Source of the DNA: an uncultured Oscillospiraceae bacterium
GTDB taxonomy: Bacteria > Bacillota > Clostridia > Oscillospirales > Oscillospiraceae
Length of the DNA stretch: 13,483 nucleotides
Direction: 5' to 3'
Assembly (NCBI GenBank): GCA_934661735.1
Contig: CAKUJN010000056.1
Location: 1 to 13,483, forward strand
The notes under the pieces are model-generated. The model did not search any database, had not been told where the DNA came from, and was given only the letters and a program-made list of their open reading frames with translations. Below, piece by piece: positions 8,701-13,483 of this stretch (within the stretch, counting starts at the first letter, position 1; each line of letters begins with the position of its first letter). Both the position numbers and the translations under genes were made by a program.

Positions 8701-9228
8701 ATCCTGCAATTCCAGATAGAAATTTCCCTCACCGAAAATTTCGGCGTATTCCAGCGCCGCCTGCTTCGCCGCCGCATAGTCGTCGTGGTGCAGATTCTGC
8801 GCCACTCTGCCCGCAAGGCACGCAGAGAGGCAGATCAGTCCCTCGTGGTGCTCGCGCAGCAGATCCATATCCACGCGCGGGCGGTTGTAAAAGCCCTCGA
8901 CAAAGCCGCGGGAGACCATATAGCTGAGATTGCGGTAGCCGGTTTCGTCCTTGCACAGCAAAATCAGATGATACGCCTCGCGGTCAAGCGCGTGTACCTT
9001 GTCAAAGCGCGTGCGCGGCGCAACATAGACTTCGCACCCGATGACGGGCTTGATGCCCGCGGCCTTCGCCGCGCGGTAGAAGTCGATCACGCCGTACATG
9101 ACGCCGTGGTCGGTGATGGCAACCGCCTCCTGCCCGACCTCCTTTACGCGCTCCATCAGATCGCGGATGCGGCACGCGCCGTCCAGCAGGCTGTATTCCG
9201 TATGCAGATGCAGATGGACAAAACCCAT
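5749..9228 (-). CDS. dnaE: DNA polymerase III alpha subunit, DnaE type
   Basis: This is a C-family DNA polymerase of 1159 residues; in Firmicutes that also carry PolC, DnaE usually extends primers during replication. Counting from the chosen Met: PHP domain (3-220) with HLHLHTEYSLLDG, ITDHG, GCEVY, YHLILL, SACLAG and TNDAHYL; palm with GPGRGSAAGS (354-363), catalytic PDIDMDFGD (395-403) and KMDFLGL (546-552); fingers with YQEQV and NKAHSV; tandem helix-hairpin-helix; a beta-clamp-binding QIDLF (908-912); and a C-terminal OB fold (about 992-1030, AGIVQTVRMKTTKNNS). An earlier in-frame ATG at 9255 would add nine residues, but it lies inside whiA and has a poor site. The ATG at 9226-9228 has AGGGGAG seven bases upstream and begins MGFVHLHLH, the family's usual start. 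The whiA stop is 4 nt away. Confidence 0.97.
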   Translation of the reverse strand: MGFVHLHLHTEYSLLDGACRIRDLMERVKEVGQEAVAITDHGVMYGVIDFYRAAKAAGIKPVIGCEVYVAPRTRFDKVHALDREAYHLILLCKDETGYRNLSYMVSRGFVEGFYNRPRVDMDLLREHHEGLICLSACLAGRVAQNLHHDDYAAAKQAALEYAEIFGEGNFYLELQDQSLPEERKVNDGLRRIARETGLPMVVTNDAHYLHREDAKMQDVLMCVQMGKTVDDPDRMRFGSEEYYVKSEEEMRALFPDLQEAYDNTVRIAERCNVEFTFGKYHLPEFKLPEGVTSLSYLTELCNQGFDELYGAAHPEYRKQLEYEIDMIDKMGFTDYFLIVWDFVRFAKSAGIPVGPGRGSAAGSMVTYTLHITEIDPMKYGLFFERFLNPERVTMPDIDMDFGDTRRGEVVDYVRQKYGEDHVAQIVTFGTMAARGAIRDVGRALSFTYAETDVVAKLVPSTPHMTLDEALRISPQLKEMYSGDERVKNLIDTARAIEGMPRNTSTHAAGVVITRLPVYDYVPLATNDDTIVTQFTMTTLEELGLLKMDFLGLRNITVIDDAIRQIRLREPDFSMARVTDNDPKVMEMLTQGRTSGVFQMESAGMTSVCVGLKPQSIEDLSIIVAAYRPGPMESIPRLIACKHNPQQVKYKHPMLEPILSVTYGCILYQEQVIEIFRKLGGYSLGQADMVRRAMSKKKVKDIEKERGAFIHGDPARGISGCEANGIAVDVAESIYNEMYDFANYAFNKAHSVCYAVIAYQTAWFKCYYPREYMAALMTSVLDSAVKISEYIAECKSIGIAVLPPDLNESNDNFTVVEGGIRFGLAAVKNIGRGFIQKVMQQRETGGKFTDLEDFCRRMYGTDLNKRAVENLIKCGACDCFGLKRSQLLQIYDAVLDTVAANSRRNVEGQIDLFGGFFDGGEAAAATPSVQVPELPELSRAERMAMEKETTGLYLSGHPMDDYRALLRGRNIAPIGEIMESFANHTDEYFDEQVVSIAGIVQTVRMKTTKNNSMMAYVTLEDDTGSMELLVFSSTLGQYGGALHENAAVIANGRISVRDDKDPQMVLNRVVPLEQYADSDVAPALNADVPPARRTLYLKAASQQAAGVHKLVPILHMFPGRTRTVIYFADTGVRLGGSCDPQEIMLAELRELLGENNVVLK

Positions 9229-9232
9229 AACC

Positions 9233-10132
9233 TTACTCCCCTTTTGACAGCTCAATCAGCTTTCGCATCCGGTGATTGACGGCGGATTTGCTGACGGGCG
9301 GATCGCTCATGGCGGCAAGCTCCGTCAGCGTCGCCTCGGGATTGTCGCGGCGGAGCCGCGCCGTTTCGCGCAGCTTTTCCGGCAGCTGCGGCAGCACGCC
9401 GCGTTCCTCCAGCCGCCGGATGGCCTCAAGCTGATCCATGGACGCGTCGACGACCTTGGTCAGATTCGCGGTTTCACAGTTGACGCGGCGGTTGACGCCG
9501 TTGCGCAGGTCCTTTTCGACCTTTGCCTCCATCACGCCCATTGCACACACCGGCGCGCCGATGGCCGTGAGAAAATCCTCGATATAATCGCTCTGCTTGA
9601 AGTACAGAATGCCGCTTCCCCCGCGGGAAAGCTCCTTCGGCGAAAAGCCCACGTCCAGCAGGAGCGCATATGTCTCGCGGCGGACCTTATGGTGCGAGGT
9701 GATCAGCTCCAGATGATAGCGCTTGGCGGGGTCCGTGACCGAGCCGCCCGCCAAAAACGCGCCGCGCAGAAACGCAAGGCGCTCGGCCTCATCCTCCAGA
9801 ATGCCGAAATTGACGTGCAGCGTCACGCTCGACGCGGCGCAGTCGTCAAAGGCGGCAAAAATATGCCGGATTTTTTCAGCGCTGTCAATGCCGAACACAC
9901 GCTTGCCGGACGCGCCCGCATCCGGCTCCAGATCAAAGCCGAAGCCGAACGCCTTTTTGAACAGCTTCGGCAGCCGCGCGGCGAAATCAGGGCTTTCCGT
10001 CACGACGCGCACAGCCGCAGGCGTAAAGGTATTGCAGTACAGCAGCACGCCGTAGGCCTCTGCCACGGCGCAGCTTTTCGGTGTAATCGGCAGACGGCAG
10101 AGCTCTGCTTTCACATTGGCGGAAAATGACAT
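9233..10132 (-). CDS. whiA: WhiA, DNA-binding sporulation/division regulator
   Basis: WhiA is a conserved Gram-positive DNA-binding protein. In Streptomyces it activates sporulation septation genes, and in Bacillus it affects division and chromosome segregation. The 299 residues are slightly short of typical (about 310-325). The opening MSFSANVKAEL is characteristic. A degenerate LAGLIDADG homing-endonuclease fold spans about 85-210, with FLRGAFLAGGSVTDPAKRYHLE at 121-142. The C-terminal helix-turn-helix includes NCETANLTKVVDAS (218-231) and PPVSKSAVNHRMRKL (278-292). The ATG at 10130-10132 follows AAAGGAG. It lies 21 nt after yvcK and 4 nt before dnaE. In Bacillus the gene order is yvcJ-yvcK-whiA-crh; no HPr/Crh gene follows here. 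Confidence 0.96.
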   Translation of the reverse strand: MSFSANVKAELCRLPITPKSCAVAEAYGVLLYCNTFTPAAVRVVTESPDFAARLPKLFKKAFGFGFDLEPDAGASGKRVFGIDSAEKIRHIFAAFDDCAASSVTLHVNFGILEDEAERLAFLRGAFLAGGSVTDPAKRYHLELITSHHKVRRETYALLLDVGFSPKELSRGGSGILYFKQSDYIEDFLTAIGAPVCAMGVMEAKVEKDLRNGVNRRVNCETANLTKVVDASMDQLEAIRRLEERGVLPQLPEKLRETARLRRDNPEATLTELAAMSDPPVSKSAVNHRMRKLIELSKGE

Positions 10133-10153
10133 GGCAATTTCTCCTTTCGGCGC

Positions 10154-11170
10154 TCAGCCCAGCGATTCCTGCCACACAGACAGAATCGCGCGCGAAAGCG
10201 CGTCGTGGTCGTGCCGGATATAGCGTCCCGGCGCGCACAGCGCAAACTGCCGCACCGCAACGCCCATTTTTTCAATGCGCGCCGTCTCCTGCGCATCCAG
10301 CAGAATCTGCTGCACGCCCTCCTGCCGGTAGGGACTGAGATACTTTTCCGGAACAGGCCGGTTGTTTGCAATGCACACGTCGACGACGCTCCCCGCGTGC
10401 TCCAGAAGCGCGCGGACATGGTCCTCGCCCGTATAGCCGTCGGTCTCGCCGTCCTGTGTCATGATGTTCAGAATATACTCGCGCACTGCGCCCGACTGCG
10501 CCACGGCCTCGCAGATGCCGTCCACCAGAAAGTTCGGAATGATGCTGGTGTACAGGCTCCCTGGGCCGATGACGATGATGTCGGCCTCGCGGATGGCGCG
10601 GATGCTGTCGGCCAGCGCCTGCGGGTGCTCCGGCACCAGCCGGACCTGCCGGATGCGGCAGTCGCTGATCTTTTTCGCGTAGAAAATCTTGCTCTCGCCA
10701 AGCACCCGCGTTCCGTCGTCCAGCTCCGCCTCCAGATGCACGTTCTGATTCGTCACCGGAAGCACGCGTCCCGTGATGGCCAGAACATCGCCCATGCGCT
10801 GTACCGCCTCGTCAAACGAGCCGGAAATGCCGTTCATTGCCGCCAGAAACAGATTGCCGAAGCTCTGTCCCGACAGGCTCCCCTCGGTAAAGCGGTAGTT
10901 GATCAGCTGCTCCATGGTCGGCTCGGTGTTTGCCAGCGCCATGATGCAGTTGCGGATATCGCCGGGCGGGAGCATGCCCAGATCCTCGCGCAGCATTCCG
11001 CTGCCGCCGCCGTCGTCGGCCACTGTCACAATGGCCGTAATATGCTTTGTATAGCGCTTCAGACCGCGCAGCATGGCCGAAAGCCCGTGTCCGCCGCCGA
11101 TGGCCGCAATGCGCGGCTGCCGCCGCCCAGGCTGATACAGCCGGACGTTTTCGTTTTTCATATCCGCCAT
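10154..11170 (-). CDS. yvcK: YvcK/GlmR, UDP-GlcNAc-binding wall-precursor regulator
   Basis: This gluconeogenesis-factor/GlmR family protein resembles CofD-type transferases. In Bacillus it binds UDP-GlcNAc and stimulates GlmS, which feeds carbon into peptidoglycan precursors. The 338 residues carry a nucleotide-binding Rossmann start AAIGGGHGLS (22-31), DDGGGSGMLR (52-61), GDIRNC (70-75), LSGQSFGNLFLAA (99-111), GPGSLYTSIIPN (202-213) and NIMTQDGETDGY (235-246). The glycine loop reads GGGHGLS where Bacillus has GGGTGLS. Two Met codons are nine nt apart; the ATG at 11168-11170 is preferred because AAGGTG ends five bases before it, whereas the one at 11161 would be too far from it. It is 4 nt after rapZ, which also acts on amino-sugar supply in other bacteria. 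Family assignment is secure. Confidence 0.96.
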   Translation of the reverse strand: MADMKNENVRLYQPGRRQPRIAAIGGGHGLSAMLRGLKRYTKHITAIVTVADDGGGSGMLREDLGMLPPGDIRNCIMALANTEPTMEQLINYRFTEGSLSGQSFGNLFLAAMNGISGSFDEAVQRMGDVLAITGRVLPVTNQNVHLEAELDDGTRVLGESKIFYAKKISDCRIRQVRLVPEHPQALADSIRAIREADIIVIGPGSLYTSIIPNFLVDGICEAVAQSGAVREYILNIMTQDGETDGYTGEDHVRALLEHAGSVVDVCIANNRPVPEKYLSPYRQEGVQQILLDAQETARIEKMGVAVRQFALCAPGRYIRHDHDALSRAILSVWQESLG

Positions 11171-11174
11171 GCCG

Positions 11175-12035
11175 TCACCTTCTTGCCATATCGCGGTGAC
11201 TGAGCACCGTGCTGTAGCCGCGCTTTGCGATGAACTCGGAGAGCGCGTGCGCTACGGCGACCGAGCGGTGCCGCCCGCCCGTACAGCCGATGGCGACGAC
11301 CAGATCGGTCTTGCCCTCCTCCATGTACTGCGGCAGGGTGAAGTTCATCAGATCCTCCAGCTTGTCCAGAAAGTCCTTTGCCTGCTGATACTGGAAGATA
11401 AAGCTCCGGACCTCCTCGTCCAGACCGGTCTTGTTTTTCAGTTCAGGTATGTAATAGGGATTCGGCAGAAACCGCACGTCAAAAACCAGATCGGCGTCCA
11501 GCGGAATGCCGTGCTTGAAGCCGAACGACACCACGCTGACGGTCATGGCTCGCTCGTGCATGCCGCCGGCGACCATGTCGATCAGCAGGCTGCGCAGCCG
11601 CCCCGTCGAAAGGCTTGACGTGTCGATGATGACATTCGCGCGGTTGCGCACCGGCTCCAGAAGCGTCCGCTCGCGTTCCAGCGCCTCCAGCATCGGCGTG
11701 CCGTCGCGCATGAGCGGATGCAGCCGCCGCGTCTCCTTGAAGCGCTTGACCAGTACCTCGGTCGTCGCCTCGACAAACAGGATGGAATAGCGCAGATTCT
11801 GCTTATCCAGCGCGTCCAGTGACTGAAACAGCACGTCAAAGCTGAGGCTTGCGCGCACGTCCGTGACCAGCGCCACCTTTTCAAAGCGTCCCTTTGTCGC
11901 AAGGCACAGCTGCGCGAACTGCGGAATCATTTCAACGGGCATGTTGTCCACGCAATAAAAGCCCAGATCCTCCAGATTCGTTGCGACCTTGCTCTTTCCC
12001 GCGCCGGAAAGCCCCGACACCACAATAAACTGCAT
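11175..12035 (-). CDS. rapZ: RapZ/YvcJ, nucleotide-binding amino-sugar regulator
   Basis: This RapZ-family protein has an N-terminal P-loop kinase-like domain and a C-terminal domain. In E. coli RapZ senses glucosamine-6-phosphate and steers decay of the sRNA GlmZ to tune GlmS; the Bacillus YvcJ hydrolyses nucleotides and its target is less clear. The 286 residues show Walker A GLSGAGKS (8-15), YCVDNMPVEMIP (27-38), TDVRAS (58-63) and ETRRLHPL (101-108). In the C-terminal half are FKHGIP (173-178), DVRFLPNPYY (186-195) and GCTGGRHRSV (250-259), the proposed ligand pocket. The ATG at 12033-12035 has a strong TAGGAGG, part of which is the murB stop region 9 nt upstream. Its place between murB and yvcK supports a role in UDP-GlcNAc homeostasis. 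No GlmY/GlmZ-like RNA is visible here. Confidence 0.96.
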   Translation of the reverse strand: MQFIVVSGLSGAGKSKVATNLEDLGFYCVDNMPVEMIPQFAQLCLATKGRFEKVALVTDVRASLSFDVLFQSLDALDKQNLRYSILFVEATTEVLVKRFKETRRLHPLMRDGTPMLEALERERTLLEPVRNRANVIIDTSSLSTGRLRSLLIDMVAGGMHERAMTVSVVSFGFKHGIPLDADLVFDVRFLPNPYYIPELKNKTGLDEEVRSFIFQYQQAKDFLDKLEDLMNFTLPQYMEEGKTDLVVAIGCTGGRHRSVAVAHALSEFIAKRGYSTVLSHRDMARR

Positions 12036-12044
12036 GTTTTCCTC

Positions 12045-12950
12045 CTACCAGATGCGTACCTCCGGTTCCAGCGTATAGCCGGAATCCGTCTTTACCGTCT
12101 GCTGTACCATATGAATCGTATCCAGTACGTCTCTTGCCGTCGCGCCGCCGGTGTTGACGACAAAGCCCGCGTGCTTCTGCGACACCTGCGCTCCGCCGAA
12201 GCCCTTTCCCTTCAGGCCGCTCGCCTCAATCAGCGGACCGGCGTATGCGCCCTCCGGACGCTTGAATGTGCTTCCCGCCGAGGGAAGCTCCAGCGGCTGT
12301 GAGGCCATGCGCCGCTGCATCAGCTCGCGCATTTTTTCGCGGATCGCCGCCTCGTCCCCCTTGGAAAGTGCAAATACGGCGCTGAGAATGATGGCTCCGT
12401 TTGTCTGAAAAACACTTGTGCGGTAGCCGAACAGCCCGTCTCCCGCAAATTCGCGGACGCTTCCGTCCGGCATCAGCGCCCGCACGCTGCGGCAGACGTC
12501 TTTCAGTTCGCCGCCATATGCGCCCGCGTTCATAAAGATGCCGCCGCCCACGGTTCCCGGGATTCCGTGCGCAAATTCAAAGCCGGTCAGCGCGCGCTCC
12601 CGCGCGAAAACCGCCGTATGCGCAAGCGATTCACCCGCCATGGCCTCGATCTGTCCGCCGGCTGTCTCGCACAGGCCCAGCAGGCAGTCCTTTGTGCAGA
12701 CAATCAGCTCTGCAAGCCCCTCGTCGGGCGCAAGCACGTTTGTCCCTGCGCCAAGCACGCGCGTCGGGATTCCCAGCGCCCGCGCGCCGGAAACAATCTG
12801 CACCAGCTCCTCCGGCGTTTTCGGGAACGCCATCCGTGCGGCTGGGCCGCCGATGCGGAACGAGGTGTGCGCGCTGAGCGGCTCATTTTCGCGGAATTCA
12901 ATGCCGCGGCATTGTGATTGCAGCTGCTGAAAAAGCATGCGGATGTCCAT
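12045..12950 (-). CDS. murB: MurB, UDP-N-acetylenolpyruvoylglucosamine reductase
   Basis: MurB is the FAD- and NADPH-dependent enzyme that reduces UDP-GlcNAc-enolpyruvate to UDP-MurNAc, the second committed step of peptidoglycan precursor synthesis in the cytoplasm. The 301 residues match the short type II MurB of Gram-positives. Visible features are HTSFRIGGPA (28-37), the FAD loop VLGAGTNVLAPD (65-76), GFEFAHGIPGTVGGGIFMNAGAYG (123-146, FAD-binding core), GYRTS with catalytic-type Arg177, PSAGSTFKRP with the proton-donor Ser227, and LEPEVRIW at the extreme C-terminus with conserved Glu297. The ATG at 12948-12950 follows ACGGAGG. It is the first gene after a clear promoter and heads the rapZ-yvcK-whiA-dnaE run, so its supply step and the downstream regulators of UDP-GlcNAc use are probably made together. 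Confidence 0.97.
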   Translation of the reverse strand: MDIRMLFQQLQSQCRGIEFRENEPLSAHTSFRIGGPAARMAFPKTPEELVQIVSGARALGIPTRVLGAGTNVLAPDEGLAELIVCTKDCLLGLCETAGGQIEAMAGESLAHTAVFARERALTGFEFAHGIPGTVGGGIFMNAGAYGGELKDVCRSVRALMPDGSVREFAGDGLFGYRTSVFQTNGAIILSAVFALSKGDEAAIREKMRELMQRRMASQPLELPSAGSTFKRPEGAYAGPLIEASGLKGKGFGGAQVSQKHAGFVVNTGGATARDVLDTIHMVQQTVKTDSGYTLEPEVRIW

Positions 12951-12978
12951 AAACGCCTCCGTGTGTTCAGTTCATTCT

Positions 12979-13007
12979 ACTATAACACTTATATTATGAT
13001 TTCACAA
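12979..13007 (-). promoter_or_regulatory. Promoter of the murB-rapZ-yvcK-whiA-dnaE operon
   Basis: On the minus strand TTGTGA (13002-13007) is separated by 17 bp of AT-rich DNA from TATAGT (12979-12984), a 5-of-6 match to the -10 consensus. Transcription should begin near 12972, leaving a leader of about 22 nt that contains the GGAGG site of murB. The AT-rich block contrasts sharply with the GC-rich flanks. The -35 lies within a perfect palindrome. Confidence 0.75.
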
Positions 13008-13013
13008 GTGAAA
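13000..13013. promoter_or_regulatory. Operator-like palindrome over the murB -35 box
   Basis: The + strand reads TTTCACAAGTGAAA, a perfect 6-bp inverted repeat with a 2-bp centre, and it covers the -35 hexamer (13002-13007). It is too short to be a good terminator hairpin and is followed by no T-run, so a binding site for a dimeric repressor is the more natural reading. The regulator is unknown; no gene in the window is an obvious candidate. A chance origin in AT-rich DNA cannot be excluded. Confidence 0.5.
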
Positions 13014-13020
13014 ACATCCC

Positions 13021-13209
13021 CAGACGGCTGCGAAAACGCAAACCGTCAAAATGCAGGTATGCCGTAATCGCCCGTCCGGCGGCGCGGTGCGCGGATACCG
13101 GAATATGGATTGAATTTGTATTTTGACTTCCTGCGCAAAACGGCCCTTACCGTACCTGTGTACGCCGACAGGGCCGTTTTGCTTGTCTTTGCGCTCCCGC
13201 AGCCGTCTG
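13021..13209. repeat. Repeat element copy 1 (complete, with terminal inverted repeats)
   Basis: The left end CAGACGGCTGCG (13021-13032) is the exact reverse complement of the right end CGCAGCCGTCTG (13198-13209). The match extends, after three mismatches, through CGCAAA, giving 19 of 22 paired positions (13021-13042 with 13188-13209). Inside, GTCAAAATGC (13045-13054) pairs with GTATTTTGAC (13118-13127) with one G-T wobble. GGTAT (13056-13060) can pair with ATACC (13095-13099), and a 13-bp hairpin lies at 13135-13182. No flanking target-site duplication is evident. No transposase is nearby, so it would be non-autonomous if mobile. Confidence 0.82.
13135..13190. terminator. Bidirectional terminator-like hairpin in repeat copy 1
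   Basis: GCAAAACGGCCCT (13135-13147) and AGGGCCGTTTTGC (13170-13182) form a perfect 13-bp stem around a 22-nt loop. The loop can hold an inner 5-bp stem CGTAC/GTACG with a CTGT loop. The AAAA-CGGCCCT...AGGGCCG-TTTT layout is typical of bidirectional intrinsic terminators. The + strand continues TTTTGCTTGTCTTT, so termination should be stronger for rightward transcripts; on the minus strand the Ts after the GC stem are followed by GCGCAGG. It would also shield the murB promoter from transcription entering from the right. Confidence 0.62.
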
Positions 13210-13397
13210 GACGGCTGCGAAAACGCAAACCGTCAAAATACAGGTTATGCCGTAATCGCCCGTCCGGCGGCGCGGTGCGCGGATACCGGAATAAGGATTG
13301 AATTTGTATTTTGACTTCCTGCGCAAAACGGCCCTTACCGTCCCCGTGTACGCCGACAGGGCCGTTTTGCTTGTCTTTGCGCTCCCGCAGCCGTCTG
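13210..13397. repeat. Repeat element copy 2 (complete)
   Basis: This copy abuts copy 1 directly. At the junction CGCAGCCGTC-TG-GACGGCTGCG (13198-13219) forms a perfect 10-bp palindrome, and the leading CA seen in copy 1 is absent, as if copies share the boundary dinucleotide. In this copy the internal long-range repeat is a perfect 10-bp match, GTCAAAATAC (13232-13241) with GTATTTTGAC (13306-13315). An extra T near 13245 makes it one base longer than copy 1. Confidence 0.82.
13323..13378. terminator. Bidirectional terminator-like hairpin in repeat copy 2
   Basis: The 13-bp stem arms (13323-13335 and 13358-13370) are identical to those in copy 1, and the same T-rich tail follows on the + strand. 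The loop carries two substitutions that break the small inner stem. Conservation of the outer stem with variation only in the loop fits a role for the stem, although two copies are too few to prove selection. Confidence 0.6.
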
Positions 13398-13483
13398 GAC
13401 GGCTGTGAAAACGCAAACCGTCAAAATGCAGGTATGCCGTAATCGCCCGTCCGGCGGCGCGGTGCGCGGATACCGGAATATGG
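13398..13483. repeat. Repeat element copy 3 (partial, cut by window end)
   Basis: Begins GACGGCTGTG after the copy 2 boundary TG. The C-to-T change at 13406 turns one G-C pair of the junction palindrome (13386-13407) into a G-T wobble. The remaining visible bases are identical to copy 1. Its right half, hairpin and end are outside the window. Confidence 0.8.

Larger units (their letters stand above)
13021..13483. repeat. Tandem array of ~187-bp TIR-bearing elements (continues off the right edge)
   Basis: At least two full copies and the first 86 bases of a third follow each other directly. The spacing between equivalent bases is 187 then 188 bp. Copies 1 and 2 differ by about four substitutions and one inserted T (roughly 97% identical). 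The visible part of copy 3 differs from copy 1 by a single base and resembles copy 1 more than copy 2. Each full copy has terminal inverted repeats, a long-range inner repeat and a strong GC-rich hairpin. Short open frames cross it, but the period is not a multiple of three, so no frame is preserved from copy to copy. With the promoter region, this accounts for all 533 gene-free bases at this end. I do not recognise the family; a MITE-like or REP-like intergenic element is the best description. Confidence 0.9.

Noticed and set aside
9226..9255. Upstream ATG at 9255 as the dnaE start
   Set aside because: It lies inside the end of whiA, lacks a good ribosome site, and adds nine residues that are not typical of the family; the ATG at 9228 has AGGGGAG at ideal distance.
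5746..9279. Two + strand open frames of more than 500 codons opposite dnaE
   Set aside because: Shadow frames of the conserved polymerase gene, with the same biased composition and no domain signature.
13046..13416. Small open frames of 60-90 codons within the repeat array, on both strands
   Set aside because: They are the same repeat read in different frames. The 187/188-bp period shifts the frame in each copy, so no protein is conserved across the array, and there are no convincing start signals.
13021..13483. Repeat array as a CRISPR array
   Set aside because: The near-identical unit is 187 bp with no unique spacers between copies, and there are no cas genes nearby.

Overview
The window is a stretch of low-mobility chromosomal core from a GC-rich Gram-positive bacterium, most likely a Clostridia member (Oscillospiraceae/Ruminococcaceae-like). 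The reasons are WhiA, YvcK/GlmR and RapZ in one cluster, a DUF1385 (YqhQ) protein beside PrmC, an OmpR-type two-component system with a lipoprotein, strong AGGAGG-type ribosome binding sites, and codon choice biased to G/C at third positions. The family-level assignment is inference. All ten recognised genes lie on the minus strand, so the window reads right to left, and they cover nearly everything except the right end.

Right end (12951-13483): a gene-free region. It holds the murB promoter, a perfect TTTCAC-AA-GTGAAA palindrome over its -35 box, and the start of a tandem array of about 187-bp elements that runs off the window edge. Each full element has imperfect 22-bp terminal inverted repeats and an internal AAAA-stem-TTTT hairpin that looks like a bidirectional terminator. 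This array is the least ordinary thing in the window.

9-13 kb: a tightly packed cluster murB > rapZ > yvcK(glmR) > whiA > dnaE with gaps of 9, 4, 21 and 4 nt, probably one operon. MurB, YvcK and probably RapZ relate to UDP-GlcNAc or amino-sugar supply for peptidoglycan. WhiA is linked to division and chromosome segregation, and DnaE is a replicative polymerase, so the operon joins wall precursor supply, division and replication genes.

1.2-5.7 kb: a second probable operon with its own sigma-A-type promoter (5689-5717): an Asp-rich-loop lipoprotein > OmpR-family response regulator > membrane sensor kinase > yqhQ > prmC. Gaps are 9, 28 and 12 nt, and yqhQ and prmC overlap by 7 nt. The lipoprotein and kinase both start with TTG.

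Left end: recA begins at 247 and runs off the window after its Walker A motif. It has its own promoter, in which a LexA/Cheo-type box overlaps the -35, so it is probably SOS-controlled.

I found no tRNA, rRNA, CRISPR array, transposase, prophage gene or riboswitch. I do not see a multi-gene novel system here. The items worth follow-up are the TIR-bearing tandem repeat, the operator-like palindrome at murB, and the lipoprotein-led two-component operon.
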